64,000 nt of DNA, taken from positions 7,502,001-7,566,000 of the forward strand of contig OZ316894.1 of NCBI GenBank assembly GCA_973895155.1. Direction: 5' to 3'. Shown in pieces: positions 1 through 11,125 of this stretch (the first letter of the stretch is position 1; the number at the start of each line of letters is the position of its first letter). The notes under the pieces are model-generated. The model saw only the letters and a list, made by a program, of their open reading frames with translations, was not told where the DNA came from and made no database searches. The stretch comes from Marsupella aquatica (taxonomy: Eukaryota > Marchantiophyta). Both the position numbers and the translations under genes were made by a program.

Positions 1-1094
1 TCCCAACCAGATGCCGCAAATAGCTGCCCGGTGAGGGTTTTACCGCGGGGAAGACTGTGGGGGGGGGGATATTTTCATCCCCACTGGGACACGGCATTTT
101 TAAATACACTGTCCCATCTCGCCAAAATAGACCTCCCGCGCGGCATTCTGCCGCGCACTACCCCTGCCCGCTCAAACACTCCATTTGAATCGCACGGAGG
201 AGAGTTGTGGATCTGGGAAGAAATTGACTGCTCTGCCTTCACTAGGGGGGCGCCATCCTCGTGGTGGCACTGGAGGACTATCGACAAACATTTACCGCGG
301 CTCCGTTTGCCGCGGTAGAATGGCGGGACTGGTGGGGTACCTTATTGGAGGGTACACACCAATCGGGCCTTGCATGCCACTAAAGTTGCCAGAACGCCCT
401 TTTACCGTGTCCAGGACACCGAGTCCGGTGGGGATGCTCTTACATATATAGTTAAGGACATCGGGTGTTTCTTAATGAGGTATTTGGTCGACCTTATATG
501 GTTGACCAGCGTAAGTGGGGAGACCAGTTATGGGAGGCCAATTTATACTGACATAAAGAAACAAGGAGACACCCTTAGCTGCACATGAAGGGTGTTTGTG
601 TGGTTCAACACTGATTTGTCACCGTCAGCATTTGAGAGCAATAGCGCTCTAATGACCACCGGCTGTCAAATACTGATTGTGAGCAGTCACACTGTAATGC
701 CGACCGTGTATATATGTCGTATAAAACTATGGTAATAATTAAGGAGATATATTCAAGTTAAAAAGTGTTGTCGTGGCAGTGGCCTAAATATATATTACAT
801 TGCCAAAAAGACAGGAACGCCAAACCGGGAGACATGGTCCCAAAGGCCAAAGATCCCAATAAAGGGGTGAAGGGAAAGACCCCAAGAAGACCAAAGAGGC
901 CCAACACGTCAAGGAGTAACCCAGAAAAACCAAAAGACAAAGAAGCAAACAACAAACATCAAACAAAAAACCCTACTAGGTGGTAAACTGAAAAGCATGG
1001 TAGAGCTCAAGAGTAACCACATACGAGGGTCACAGAGGGGAATCTGCCTAGAGGACCTAAAACCAACTGCCTCGGCCCTACAAAGAATAGTGAA
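1..1094. other. Intergenic, no gene seen
   Basis: No supportable gene. The stretch around 690-760 has a TATA-like AT-rich patch followed by a basic Lys/Pro-rich open frame (about 835-986) that could be a decayed retroelement leader, but no domain is recognisable. The Copia element inserted into this sequence at 1095-1099, and the same host sequence resumes at 8098. Confidence 0.5.
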
Positions 1095-1099
1095 AGCCT
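1095..1099. repeat. Target site duplication AGCCT (left)
   Basis: AGCCT directly abuts the LTR that begins at 1100 and is repeated at 8093-8097 just after the other LTR. A 5-bp duplication is normal for Copia integrases. Confidence 0.95.
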
Positions 1100-1443
1100 T
1101 GTTGAGCATAGACGACATTTGCAACGGCAAGCCCATGAACCATCCAACGCACAATAGTCGACACAGAGAGATACGTGGTTCACCTCCACATGAGGCTACG
1201 TCCACGGGAACACACAAGAGCTTTACTGCACTCTAGGCCGATCGGCCATACCAAGCATCCACAGCACAAGCTCTCCCTATCTCTCAACTAGCTCCGTAAC
1301 AATGAGCCTAAGTTCCACCAGGGTCTGGCATCAGCCCTGGCTATATGCACAACAGCACTACCGCTAACCTTAGCTAGGTCCTAACCCGAGTTAGCCTAAC
1401 TGTGGTTAGCACAAGAGTCACAAGACTAGAGCAATATCTAACA
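1100..1443 (-). repeat. Copia 3' LTR
   Basis: 344 bp, nearly identical to 7749-8092. By eye the copies differ at three positions: two close together near 1120-1130 and one near 1338, all compatible with transitions. For a minus-strand element this is the 3' LTR. Confidence 0.95.
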
Positions 1444-1454
1444 AACTCCCCCTT
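1444..1454 (-). promoter_or_regulatory. Polypurine tract
   Basis: The minus-strand sequence AAGGGGGAGTT abuts the 3' LTR. This is the expected primer for plus-strand DNA synthesis during reverse transcription. Confidence 0.85.
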
Positions 1455-1650
1455 GACTCTTGTCTTGGGGACTGGACTAAATGCTACCATATGGAATCCT
1501 CAGCGGGAAGTTCTAGACAATCACCAAACCAGGTCTCCCCCTAAAAACCACAAGGGTTAACTAAGGGTTAACTAGAACTAAACCGTAGCCAAACAGGAAT
1601 GAGTAATCCATATACAAATAGTCACACATTGCTAAATAACTCTACTTGCA

Positions 1651-2461
1651 CTACAACTCCAAAACCTGCAAAGTAGCACGGTGTCTTGAGAAACTCTCCA
1701 AAGGAATCACTTTGGTAAAGGCATCAGCGGGATTGAGCTTTCCATCAATCTTGACTAGCTCAAAAGTTTTATCAGACACTGCTTGCCTGATAAAATGGTA
1801 CCATGTGCTTCACCCTGCTATCCATCACCTGGTTAGCAGCCAAGTGAAGAGCACTCTGACTATCACAGTTTATAGTCATTTTTCCATGCTCTAAACCCAT
1901 CTCCGCGATCAACTTATCCAACCAAATTGCTTCCTTTGTTGCTTCTGCTGCTGCAACATACTCTGCTTCTGTAGTAGACTGAGATATGCACTTTTGCAAG
2001 GTAGATTTCCAACTGATACATCCTCCTCCAAGAGTGTATACAAACCCAGTTGTAGACCTCCTTGTATCCAGACAACCTCCATAGTCAGAATCTACATAGC
2101 CAACCAACGTTCTATCTGATCTGTTATCAAATAGTAATTCATAGTCCTGTGTTCCCTTCACATACCTGAGAATCCATTTCACAGCTTCCCAGTGTACCTT
2201 CCCTGGATTTGACATGAATCTGCTAACCTTGCCCATTACTAGGGCCAAGTCAGGCCTAGTACAAGTCATCAAATACATCAGATTGCCTACTGCCTTCTCA
2301 TAAGGAATCTTAGCCATCAGACCTTTCACCACAGCATCCATAGGAGAGAAAGCCGATGATAACTTGAAATGTGAAGCTAAAGGAATACTCACTGGCTTAC
2401 AGTTCTCCATGTTGAATCGTGCAAGTACTTTCCTCGCATACTGGCCTTGACTCAAACACAA
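1651..2461 (-). pseudogene. Copia RNase H and C-terminus, frameshifted
   Basis: RNase H blocks include GYVDSDYGGCLDTRRS, CISWKSTLQKCISQST and TTEAEYVAAAEATKEA. After DSRVKHM the frame shifts near 1800, where a few bases appear deleted. The expected tail (YHFIRQAVSDKTFELV, then KLNPADAFTKVIPLES) continues in another frame to TAG at 1651-1653. The separation from RT by TAG 2462-2464 plus the frameshift make this region non-functional. Confidence 0.92.
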
Positions 2462-3289
2462 CTATCCAGTCTCAGAGTTCCTAAAAATCTCCATCCCTAA
2501 GATCCTCTTGGCCTTACCAAGATCCTTCATCCTGAATTCAGCACTCAATTTTGCCTTGAGACTATCAACCTCAGATTGATCTTTAGCCACAATCAGCATG
2601 TCATCCACATAGATCACCAGAATGATGAAACCGAATACATTATTCTTGACTGATTTTGTATACACACAAGGATCATACACCATCCTTGTAAAACCTTGAG
2701 CAAGCATGAAATCATCAAACCGCTTGTTCCATTGTCTGGGAGACTGCTTCAATCCATACAAGGACTTGAGCAATCTGCAAACTAAGTTCTCTTGGCTCTT
2801 CTTCATAAAGCCTAGTGGTTGTCTCATGAAGATCATCTCTTCCAAGTTGTCATAGAGAAAAGCAGTAACAACATCCATCTGATCCATCACCAGACCAAAA
2901 AACACAACAAGCTGACACAAGATCCAAATTGTGAAATACTTAACCACCGGTGAAAAGACCTCATTGTAGTCCACTCCTTTCTCTTGAGTGAACCCTTTGG
3001 TAACAAGCCTTGCCTTGTAGATCTTATCTCCACCCTCTGAAGGACTGTCCTTCAACTTGTAAATCCACTTGCTGACCACCACTTGCTGACCTCTTGGAAG
3101 CTCCACCAGCTCCCATGTCTTGTTGTCACTCAAAGATTGCAACTCCCTCTACATTGTTGCATTCCACTCATGCTTCTGCTCTGAAGCACAAGCCTCACTA
3201 TACGAAGAAGGCTCTTCTTCTTCCAAGATCAAAGCCATTTCATCTTCATCAGGTGCAATGTCAATATCATCTAGCTTAGATGAGTCTGC
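2462..3289 (-). pseudogene. Copia reverse transcriptase
   Basis: RVT_2 family. The visible blocks in order are KTWELVELPRGQ, KARLVTKGFTQEKGVDY, LKSLYGLKQSPRQW and the catalytic YVDDMLIV. In-frame stops lie at 3149-3151, just before the core where a Gln codon is expected, and at 2462-2464 at the junction with RNase H. Apart from these the domain is full length and its catalytic Asp pair is intact. Confidence 0.95.
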
Positions 3290-4780
3290 CTATTGACCAT
3301 ACCTAGTAGGAGCTCTAGTGGAACGACTGGAAGTTCTTCTAGTAGATGACTCAGGCTGATCTGTTGCTGCTGCTGGTTGAATTTGAGGTACCCCAGCAAT
3401 AATCTGCTCCTCTTGTTCCATCACAGGAACCAGCTCCAAGCCCGAAGCTTCTCCATCTCTCTTGTCATGAACTGCATCATGACTAATCTCCCCCTCAACC
3501 CGGTCCGGGATGGGAGATTTCCCCTTGTCAGTATGGGAGTCCTGAGAACGCTCCCGCTCCTTTGATGATCTGGATTCATTAAAGGACACATCTCTACTGA
3601 CAATTAGCTTACAGGTTACTGGATCCCATAACCTATAACCCTTCACACCTTTCTGATAGCCAAGGAAAATGCACTTCTTCGACTTGGACTCCAGCTTGGA
3701 TCGAAGCTGGGAAGGTGTAAGCACATAAGCATCACATCCAAAAATCCTCAGATGTGAATAATCTGTTGGTCGCCTGTACCTCATTTCAAATGGCGTCTTG
3801 AATCCAATAGAACTGGATGGAGAAAAATTTACCAAATAAGCTGCAGTGTTGAGAGCTTCAGCCCAAAACTCATGTGGTAAGCATGATTGACTCAACATAC
3901 TCCTCGAGCGGTCCAATAGTGTTCGGTTGAGTCTCTCAGAAACACCATTCTGCTGAGGAGTATAACTTGTTGTGAGATGGCGGGTAATCCCCTACTCCTT
4001 ACAATACGTTCCAAATTCCCCGGAACTGTATTCACCGCCGTTATCCGATCGAAGATATCCTCGGGGGTTTCACTTCCACAAAAATGGCACATCACGTGCG
4101 ACGAAGTATAGGGTCGATTTATTGGTTTGAAGGAAAGACTTAAGAATTTTTGTAGAAGAACAATAGGGTCCTTTAAATTCAATTTTGAGACTTATAAGAA
4201 CATTAGGGTCTTTTTAACCAAAATGGAATATTCCAAGAATATTCCAACTTTATAGGGGTTGAAAAATATTTTTTTTCTTACATTTTAGGGGGTCTGAGGC
4301 CTAAAAACGTCGTAGGGGATGGGGAGACATCCATATAGTGAGACCCCTGAGAAGATATCTCACCTTATTACCAGTCTGATTCTCTACTCGGGCTTTCCAC
4401 TCCTTAAAAGTGGCAAAAATATCAGACTTATTGTGTAGAAAGTATATCCACACATACCTTGAGTAATCGTCTATGAACGTGACATAGTATAACCGTCCAG
4501 AATGTGAGGGAGTAGGGGTTGGACCCCACACATCACTATGTACATACTCAAGTACCTCCTTGCTGGTGTGAGTTCCAACTCTGAAGGGTTTCCTGTGCTG
4601 CTTCCCTAGCACACAGTGCTCACAAAATTCCAACTTACAAGATTGCAAATTAGAAAGTAATCCTTTCTTCTGAAGAATAACCAAACCTTTTTCACTCATG
4701 TGGCCCAAACGGAAGTGCCACAGCCGGGCCGTCTCCTCATGAGATAAGGTTACATTGGCTTCATCACAGACTACACTGCC
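3290..4780 (-). pseudogene. Copia pre-integrase and integrase, split by an inserted element
   Basis: The pre-integrase zinc region is seen as HFRLGHMSEKGL followed by CEHCVLGKQHRKPF. The integrase core shows the first Asp in EYVHSDVWGP, the second in LRSDNGGEYSSG and the Glu-bearing motif TPQQNGVSERLNRTLLD. The frame is broken between NKVRYL and LRSDNGG by the 292-bp element at 4060-4351 plus its 8-bp duplication, 300 bp in all, so the outer frame is kept but the insert carries stops. A further TAG lies at 3992-3994, and the segment ends at TAG 3290-3292 after a Ser/Arg-rich linker. This integrase cannot be made as one protein. Confidence 0.92.
4060..4351. mobile_element. MITE-like element nested in Copia integrase
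   Basis: A 292-bp insertion between two copies of AAGATATC (4052-4059 and 4352-4359). Its ends are imperfect inverted repeats: CTCGGGGGTTTCAC at 4060-4073 and the complement of CTCAGGGGTCTCAC at 4338-4351 (12 of 14 match). Removing the element and one duplication restores an uninterrupted integrase motif, KVRYLRSDNGG, so the boundaries are firm. An 8-bp duplication points to hAT, while reading one more shared base gives 9 bp and would allow Mutator. It has no coding capacity. Confidence 0.9.
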
Positions 4781-5161
4781 CTACAAAACGTATAGATTGC
4801 AATGTCTCTTTCCCTTCAATACAACTTTAGTACCAGTTGAAACCTGAAGGACACCATTAGCAGAACTCCACTGATGACCATTTGCTTCTAAAACTCCAAG
4901 TGAAATGAGATTTTTCATCATGTTGGGAATATGTCTTACATTCCTCAACGTTCTCACAGCACCATCAAACATCTGAAATCTTACAGATCCAAGTCCAACA
5001 ACTTGACATGGGATTCCATTTCCCATCAACACTGACCCGTTGGAAATCGTGTAAGAACTGAAACAATCTCTCCTAGAGCAAATGTGAAAAATACATGCAC
5101 TATCTAGAATCCAGTCATCTTTACCTGGATTTGACACTACGTTGAGAGCATAACTTTGACA
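4781..5161 (-). pseudogene. Copia aspartic protease segment
   Basis: This continues the gag frame after the TGA at 5162-5164 and ends at TAG 4781-4783. The motif DWILDSACIFHIC is the Copia protease active site, with Asp-Ser-Ala where many relatives have Asp-Ser-Gly. It is followed by the usual protease/pre-integrase linker pattern (IPNMMKNLISLG, then CNLYVL). The closing TAG falls where a Gln codon is expected, so a CAG-to-TAG transition is likely. Without readthrough this piece is not joined to gag. Confidence 0.85.
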
Positions 5162-6217
5162 TCACAATATGTCATCATCATCGAGTAAATCTACCTCATG
5201 CGAGCTCGATGCCGCGTTAGCAGAGGCAGTTGGGACCTTTACTTGACAATCCCTTTTCATGTGGCCAGGCTTGCCACAATTCCAACATGCAAGAGGCTTC
5301 CTCTCTTGCGATTTCCCTCTGGATTTAGATCTCCCCCGTGATGTAGATCTAAACCTGTTCTGCCCATTCGTGCATTGCGCTGCTCTTCCTCTGTTCACGT
5401 TTAGCGCAGTGCCAGAAGAAGATGCTGTCTGTGATTGACCCAACTTCTTCTGAGCATCATCAGACAGTAATGAGCTCACCACCTCATTATACGAAATAGA
5501 CTTCAAATCTCTGTACAAGAGCACCTGTATTAAGCCCTGATAAGACGGCGGTAAGGAGCTTAGCAGAAGCAAGGCCTTATCCTCATCTTCAACTCTTTTT
5601 CCCAGGTTTGACAGATCCACCGCAACACTGTCAAATTCATCTAGGTGATCCTGCATCTTGCTCCCTTCCTTGAGCCTAAGGCTCATCAAGAGAGACTTCT
5701 TGTACAGCCGGTCTGACGCATCTTCTCGGTAGTACTTCTCTCTAAGAGCCTTGAACAGTGACGTGCAATCCGCATAATCATCCAGTTGTTTGATGATGTG
5801 CGGCTTGAGATATAGCATCATTGCATTGACAGCAATCACCTGCTCCTGTCTCCACTGTCTCACAGAAATCTCCTCCTCTCCATCATACTGTTCTCGCGAA
5901 GAGAGCAGATGAGCTAAGCCCATGGCCCGTAGAACACCCTTGACTTGCTTCTCCCACAGCAAGTAATCAGAACGACCATCGTACTTCTCCACCTCAAACT
6001 TCACTCCTCCGAATCTAGCCATCTCCCTCTTCTTCCCTACTACCGACAGCTCTAGTAGTAACACAGCTTCCTCCATTGCACGCCGCACCGGTGATCGTAC
6101 CGGTGTCACTAGTTCTTCCTCAAACGGTAGCAGCTCCTCCTCAGACTCTTCGTCTGACCGTCGCGATCCTGAAGCTCCACCGACGCCAATTCTTCCAGTA
6201 TCCTCCGAGTCACTCAT
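5162..6217 (-). pseudogene. gag: Copia gag
   Basis: Gag forms the particle that packages the element's RNA. The frame from the ATG at 6215-6217 gives 351 aa ending in TGA at 5162-5164. The N-terminus is acidic and low-complexity. The middle is a Retrotran_gag_2/UBN2-type helical region with motifs such as DYLLWEKQVKGVL and LDEFDSVAVDL. A CCHC zinc knuckle, CWNCGKPGHMKRDC, sits near residues 310-323. In a normal Copia the frame would read on into protease. Here the TGA separates them, and the protease resumes in the same frame straight after it. Gag itself looks intact and might still be translated. Confidence 0.9.
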
Positions 6218-7734
6218 ATGAAACAATCATGAAAAAACGTCTTTTTTTGAAACTTCTCATAAAACTCAAAACTCAACACCGCCGCGTAGCCCACGAAGCT
6301 AGGAGTCCAATATTGAAAGCCAAAATCAAAATCAAAATTCGACGGAAAAGTTATTCAAATTTTGGTCGGGGTGGGTAAAACCTTGGGAAACTCCCCCGTT
6401 TTGACCACCTCGGAGAATAACCAAAATACCCAATACAACCTGTCGTCAGAATCGTGATGTGATCGGTGCGCCGCGTTACTAACTCCAGTGGCAACGTCCT
6501 CACCGAAAAAGAACCAAAAAAGTTACCATTCGGCGGACGGAATCTTTGTCAGACGGCCGAAAAACAGCTCTCTGTTTTTCAGGAATATTCCCGCACAGTA
6601 CAGCAGGTCTCACAGGGGGCAGTTCCCCCTGTCCAAGCGGTTAAAACGGAGGGCGGCAGGTCCCGGCACATGGGACAAACTAATGAGAGGGAAAAAAGGC
6701 TAAAAATGGGCACTAAAGGGGGTGCTTAAGCCCCTTAAAGCCTAAAATACCCCGTAAAGGGCCGGGGGTACGAAGGGCGTATGGCCGGCGTCGGGGCGGG
6801 ACGAGGGTACAACCGCGTACAAGCGGCGTAGAGCCGCAAAGGGCTAGGCATACAATGACAGGGCGGTGCCGCGGTAGCGACCGACACAATATGGCGGAGG
6901 GCGTACGAGCGCACAAAAAGTGCCGGCCGGTGTTGCGCAGCTCGTCGCCGCGGCTGAAGGATGAGGGGAAAACAAGGTGCGGGGGGGTCGGGCGTACAAG
7001 GGGAAACGATGGGGGACCAAGGGCCGGGAGGGTGTGTATACACACCAAAAGTGGCCCTAACCTAAGATTTGACTTTAAAACAAAAAAGCCGTTTACACAA
7101 TTTGAACGCCGCCAACAGGAAATATTGCCGAATTGCACCAGCACGGTCTGCAGCTCCAGCAGAGAAAAAAAAATTCCGATGCGTCACACTCACTCCGTGT
7201 CAAGTGCCAATCCCGGACTCAAAACGACCGCTTCGCCGCGATCAAACCGTTGAGCCGTAGCACTTCGCGTTTCTTCCACCAAGTCGGATGTCACGAAGAG
7301 AAACCCGGTTCAGATGAGAACAAGCTCCATAGCTTGTGAAAAAACCTGAACGCCTCCGTCACTCGTCACGTCGCACTCGGTAACAACTCGGCAACAAATC
7401 AACTACCAAAACGATCAGCTTGCTTCAACCTTCAACTTGAGCTACAACATGCGACGCCTCCCGCACCGCACAGCTCACACTGTTGAAAACACAAACTCTG
7501 GTCTCTCCCCCGAAAAACCGCCGAACACGAATAAAACCTGAACGACGCAAACTTCGATTCCTCTGCACCACGGATACCGATCAGCGAGTTCTAACCACCG
7601 TTAGAAAGCCCTCTCACTAACCTATCCGCTCAGCCACACACATTCAAGTTTCATGCGATGAAACTCCGAATGTACCATTGACAATGAACGCTGCAAAAAC
7701 CTGTCACGAAAAAACCTCGTCACCTCCCAGGCAT
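6218..7734 (-). other. Copia 5' leader, GC-rich and non-coding
   Basis: About 1.5 kb between the primer site and the gag start. It is long for a Copia leader. The part at roughly 6640-7070 is much richer in G on the plus strand than its surroundings and ends near a perfect 16-bp palindrome, GGTGTGTATACACACC (7031-7046). Open frames here show no known domain on either strand. The GC-rich block may be a separate acquisition, but no flanking duplication was found. Confidence 0.6.
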
Positions 7735-7746
7735 GCTCTGATACCA
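7735..7746 (-). promoter_or_regulatory. Primer-binding site, initiator Met tRNA
   Basis: The minus strand reads TGGTATCAGAGC two bases inside the 5' LTR. This is the standard plant Copia primer site complementary to the 3' end of initiator methionine tRNA. Confidence 0.95.
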
Positions 7747-7748
7747 CT

Positions 7749-8092
7749 TGTTGAGCATAGACGACATTCGCAATGGCAAGCCCATGAACCATCCAACGCA
7801 CAATAGTCGACACAGAGAGATACGTGGTTCACCTCCACATGAGGCTACGTCCACGGGAACACACAAGAGCTTTACTGCACTCTAGGCCGATCGGCCATAC
7901 CAAGCATCCACAGCACAAGCTCTCCCTATCTCTCAACTAGCTCCGTAACAATGAGCCTAAGTTCCACCAGGGTCTGGCATCAGCCCTAGCTATATGCACA
8001 ACAGCACTACCGCTAACCTTAGCTAGGTCCTAACCCGAGTTAGCCTAACTGTGGTTAGCACAAGAGTCACAAGACTAGAGCAATATCTAACA
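7749..8092 (-). repeat. Copia 5' LTR
   Basis: 344 bp. On the minus strand it starts TGTTAGATATTGC and ends GCTCAACA, immediately followed by the primer-binding site. It should carry the promoter of the element, but no clear TATA box was identified. Confidence 0.95.
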
Positions 8093-8097
8093 AGCCT
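8093..8097. repeat. Target site duplication AGCCT (right)
   Basis: Identical to 1095-1099, marking the two edges of one integration event. Confidence 0.95.
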
Positions 8098-9220
8098 AGG
8101 CCCTCTGAAGTGTCACTGATACCCTCTGTCAAAAGCCTAAAGCCGCGAAACCTGAAAACTACCTAGACTACCTTAACGTGAAGCAAAGTCCTACCTTGAT
8201 CATCGACAGAGATTAAGGCACTCCTCCAACACACTACGTTTCTAATTACCTGTCAGGCACCTTGTTTGATTTTGTCAGAGGATTGATTAAGGTTCAAAAA
8301 CAGAACCCGAGACCAACTGGTGCGCAATGCCAACTGTCAAGACCCATTGGGCTGTGCAATACCAACAGGTGCAAACGAAACACTAGGGTCTAGTCCCAGT
8401 TTCTTGGATGTCTCCCAAGCTGGGTTATCTTTAAACCACTACTAGCCTGGGTACTAGCGACAACAAAAATCTGGTTACACCAGGTTTCACCATAAATAGA
8501 ATTCGTGAATTTGTGGAGCAATACGGAATGGGAATGAGAGGAAAGTGAAAAAGGGAATTTGTGGAGCAATATGGAATGAGAGGAAGTCTTGGACAGTTGC
8601 TCCCCCTTTTATATGGCTAGTGGCGGTTTAAGAGCACCTGTGATCACCTCAAAGCAGAACCCCTCCAAAAACCAGAAGTCTGAATCATAATGATGCTAAA
8701 CTGGAGGTTGTCTTGTGCCCCTGGGCCAACCTTGAGATACCGGGAGCATGACTGCAGACAATGAGAATGAATGACAAAATGTACTTGAATCTTGCAAAGG
8801 GCAAGCCCAGTCTGTGCCTCCATTTTTCTCACTGCTCTCAAAAGCTGTGGCCAATTGACCAACTCCAGACCAATGCTAAGCCGAACCCAGACGTTCGCCA
8901 CAAAACCAGCACTCTGGATTCTAGCAACCCTTTCCATGTCAATCCCTATGTGGATGGCGAGCTCCATAGGAAAAAGGGAAACTCTTGCTTCTGCTCTCTG
9001 GGTGGGCTTTTCTTATGCTTGGGCCACTCTGCCCCTTTGCATGCTATAAAGCTTCCTTTTTAATTTTTAATTTTTTAAGAAAGCTCGCTTTTACTGGGGA
9101 TCTTATGAGCCAATAAATCAAATTCTTATCATTCTAGGTTTTGGGGGTTTACATTTGCCTACTTCTGTTTGAGTTTCCTGTTTGTCCTGTCTGGACTCTT
9201 TTGCTTTCACTCCATTGTCT

Positions 9221-9426
9221 TTTGTTTGATCCTTTTTATAAACTGGTTCTGGTCTTGGTTATTAAACACAGCCAAGAGAGAAGCAAGAGCAAAAACATTT
9301 AATGTTGTACTTTGTTTGGCACTTTTAATAAATTGGTCTATTTTTGTTTATTCAACAAACAGAGAGACAGAGGCAGCAGCAAAAAGATCTAACGTTTTAC
9401 TTTGTTTGGACCTTTTTAGTAACTAG
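9221..9426. repeat. 90-bp degenerate tandem repeat, about 2.3 copies
   Basis: The landmark TTTGTTTG recurs at 9221, 9311 and 9401, exactly 90 bp apart. It is followed each time by a similar T-rich stretch, and the first two copies also share an AGCAAAAA-type block. The copies are strongly diverged. Confidence 0.7.
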
Positions 9427-9878
9427 CCTGACTATCCATTCTTGTAACAAGAACAGAGGTGAGTCCTATGCTTCATCCATTCACTGCACACCCCCATCCT
9501 CAACTCTGGTTGCACTTCCAAACTCAGCCTAGAGCAGCGTTTTTCTAATTGGCAAATTCTTGTCAAATTCTTACATCAAAATATTGTTAGCTTTGTTAGC
9601 AAAGGAAAATAAATGGGCAGTTTCCAAAACATATTACCAGATTGGACTTCAGTTTGGTGGCAACTTGCCGCCACTTCTGAGGGGCAAGGGCATGAAGTTG
9701 CCACTCCCTCCCGCCAGCCCGTGCAGTAAAGTTGTCACTCTCCTCACCTTGACATTTCCTGGCCCGGCCACCTCCTCCTGTATACTTTGCATGCCAGTTG
9801 CCACCTGCAGCGCAAAGGCTTGGGGAAATTGAGAATCCATTGATAGACCATCGATAGCAAGAATCAACGTACCCAAAA

Positions 9879-10110
9879 CCTCATAAGTTAGTAGGATGTC
9901 CATCAAGCAAATACCTCCAAAAAAACGTAAAACAAGACCTTTGACTGATCCAGACCATTGATAGTTTGTTTGATACAACATAAATCGACAACGCACCTCA
10001 TAGGTTAGTAGGCGGTCCTTCCAGCAAGACCTTATGAATTATTAAATCTATACAAATCCTCGTAGGCTAGTAGGCGGTCCATGCAGCAAATACGTCCAAA
10101 AAACTGTAAC
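9879..10110. repeat. Three related ~50-bp blocks
   Basis: Blocks starting at 9879, 9996 and 10058 share CCTCATAGGTTAGTAGG-like sequence followed by a GTCC..CAGCAA pattern. The first and third also share the downstream part ending AAAAAACGTAA or AAAAAACTGTAA. Their origin is unknown. Confidence 0.65.
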
Positions 10111-11125
10111 GTTAAACAGTTAATAACGGCTCGTGAGCGCAGAGCGCATCCGTGGAGGAGCGTGACGCCGGGAATTGGGGGCTCCGCGAGTAACGACAAG
10201 GAGAAGCAACGGGCTGCGCGGGATGACTGTCTGTCCCTCTGGTCTAGTCCGTCGTCTGTCGGCCTGCGGCCTGCCTGTCTTGCCGTGAATGAAGCTCGCA
10301 GCCTCGATCGAACGCCCGAAGCCTCGACTGGACTAGCCTGCCTCGCCATCGCCAACGGACGGGCGGCTGCTTCGCATTGCACATGGGGGCCTTCCCCCGT
10401 GGTCCGGCGAGTGTGCTGGCGAGTCAGAACTCCCTCTGTCGTGGAAAGCCCACCTACTGTAAAGCGCGCATGGTGTAGCTCTGTCCCGTGTCCACTCGAC
10501 GATCAACACTCAGCAGCAGCAGTCGCAGCTGCAGCTGCACCAGAGACTCTCTGCTGCTGTGCTGCAAGTCTGCACTACAGTGCTCCGCTCTGAACTCTCT
10601 CAATTGAGCTCTGGGAAGGCCGCAGAGCAAATTAATGTGTGGACGTCGGGGAGTTATTAGTGTCATCGCAGCTCTGTTCTCTCTGTTCCGCCCAGCTGCA
10701 CTGAACGGCAGCCACGCCCTCGGCCGCGCCCGGCAATCTGGAATTCGTCGTGTCCACGGTTTTGGCATTCGGGAGAGCCTCTGGTGTGAATGCATCATCA
10801 GATCATTGTGTCTGGGGAGTGAGTCTCTAAGGCCGCGCTGAGCCTTTGCAGCATTACTTCCGAGCTTTGAAAGTTGCTAGCATTATCTGTTTATACGGAA
10901 GACTCGTGTGGACCTACGGGACGTTTGAGGTGAGAGGAGCGGCGGGTCTCTTCGTATTATTGTGGGGAGTGAGTGGTGCTGCGTTGAGCACCAAGAACGA
11001 AAGGAGCTTTGTCGGTGCGCGCTTGGAGTGCTTTCGCCGACGGAGTTGGGGGACGGTGCCCTCGGTCAATCGGTGGTAGGTGGGGTTGCGGACTCGGAGC
11101 TTCGATTCGGACACCTTGAAAAAGA
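10111..11125 (+). promoter_or_regulatory. Upstream region of the AG-peptide gene
   Basis: A 1-kb GC-rich, CpG-containing stretch before the coding start, unlike the AT-rich flanks, and so a candidate promoter plus 5' UTR. Open frames on both strands here (for example 10081-10593 plus) have no recognisable domain and look like products of base composition. No TATA box or start site can be fixed. Confidence 0.4.

Larger units (their letters stand above)
1100..8092 (-). mobile_element. Ty1/Copia LTR retrotransposon, structurally complete, coding-dead
   Basis: A 6,993-bp element on the minus strand. Both LTRs are 344 bp, begin TGTT and end AACA, and are flanked by a 5-bp target duplication AGCCT (1095-1099 and 8093-8097). 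The primer site, polypurine tract and domain order gag-protease-integrase-RT-RNase H define Copia. The polyprotein lies in one frame from 6217 to about 1800 but is interrupted by stops at 5162-5164, 4781-4783, 3992-3994, 3290-3292, 3149-3151 and 2462-2464, and then frameshifted near 1800. A second element sits in the integrase. The LTRs differ at only about three positions by eye, so the insertion looks recent although the reading frame is ruined. Confidence 0.97.
8098..10110. other. Intergenic with short repeats
   Basis: No gene seen. It holds a 48-bp direct repeat near 8507 and 8555, a 90-bp period repeat at 9221-9430 and three related ~50-bp blocks at 9879, 9996 and 10058, described separately. 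Confidence 0.5.

Noticed and set aside
10081-10593. 170-codon frame upstream of the AG peptide
   Set aside because: It lies in a GC-rich region with overlapping frames on the other strand and shows no motif; more likely promoter/5' UTR composition.
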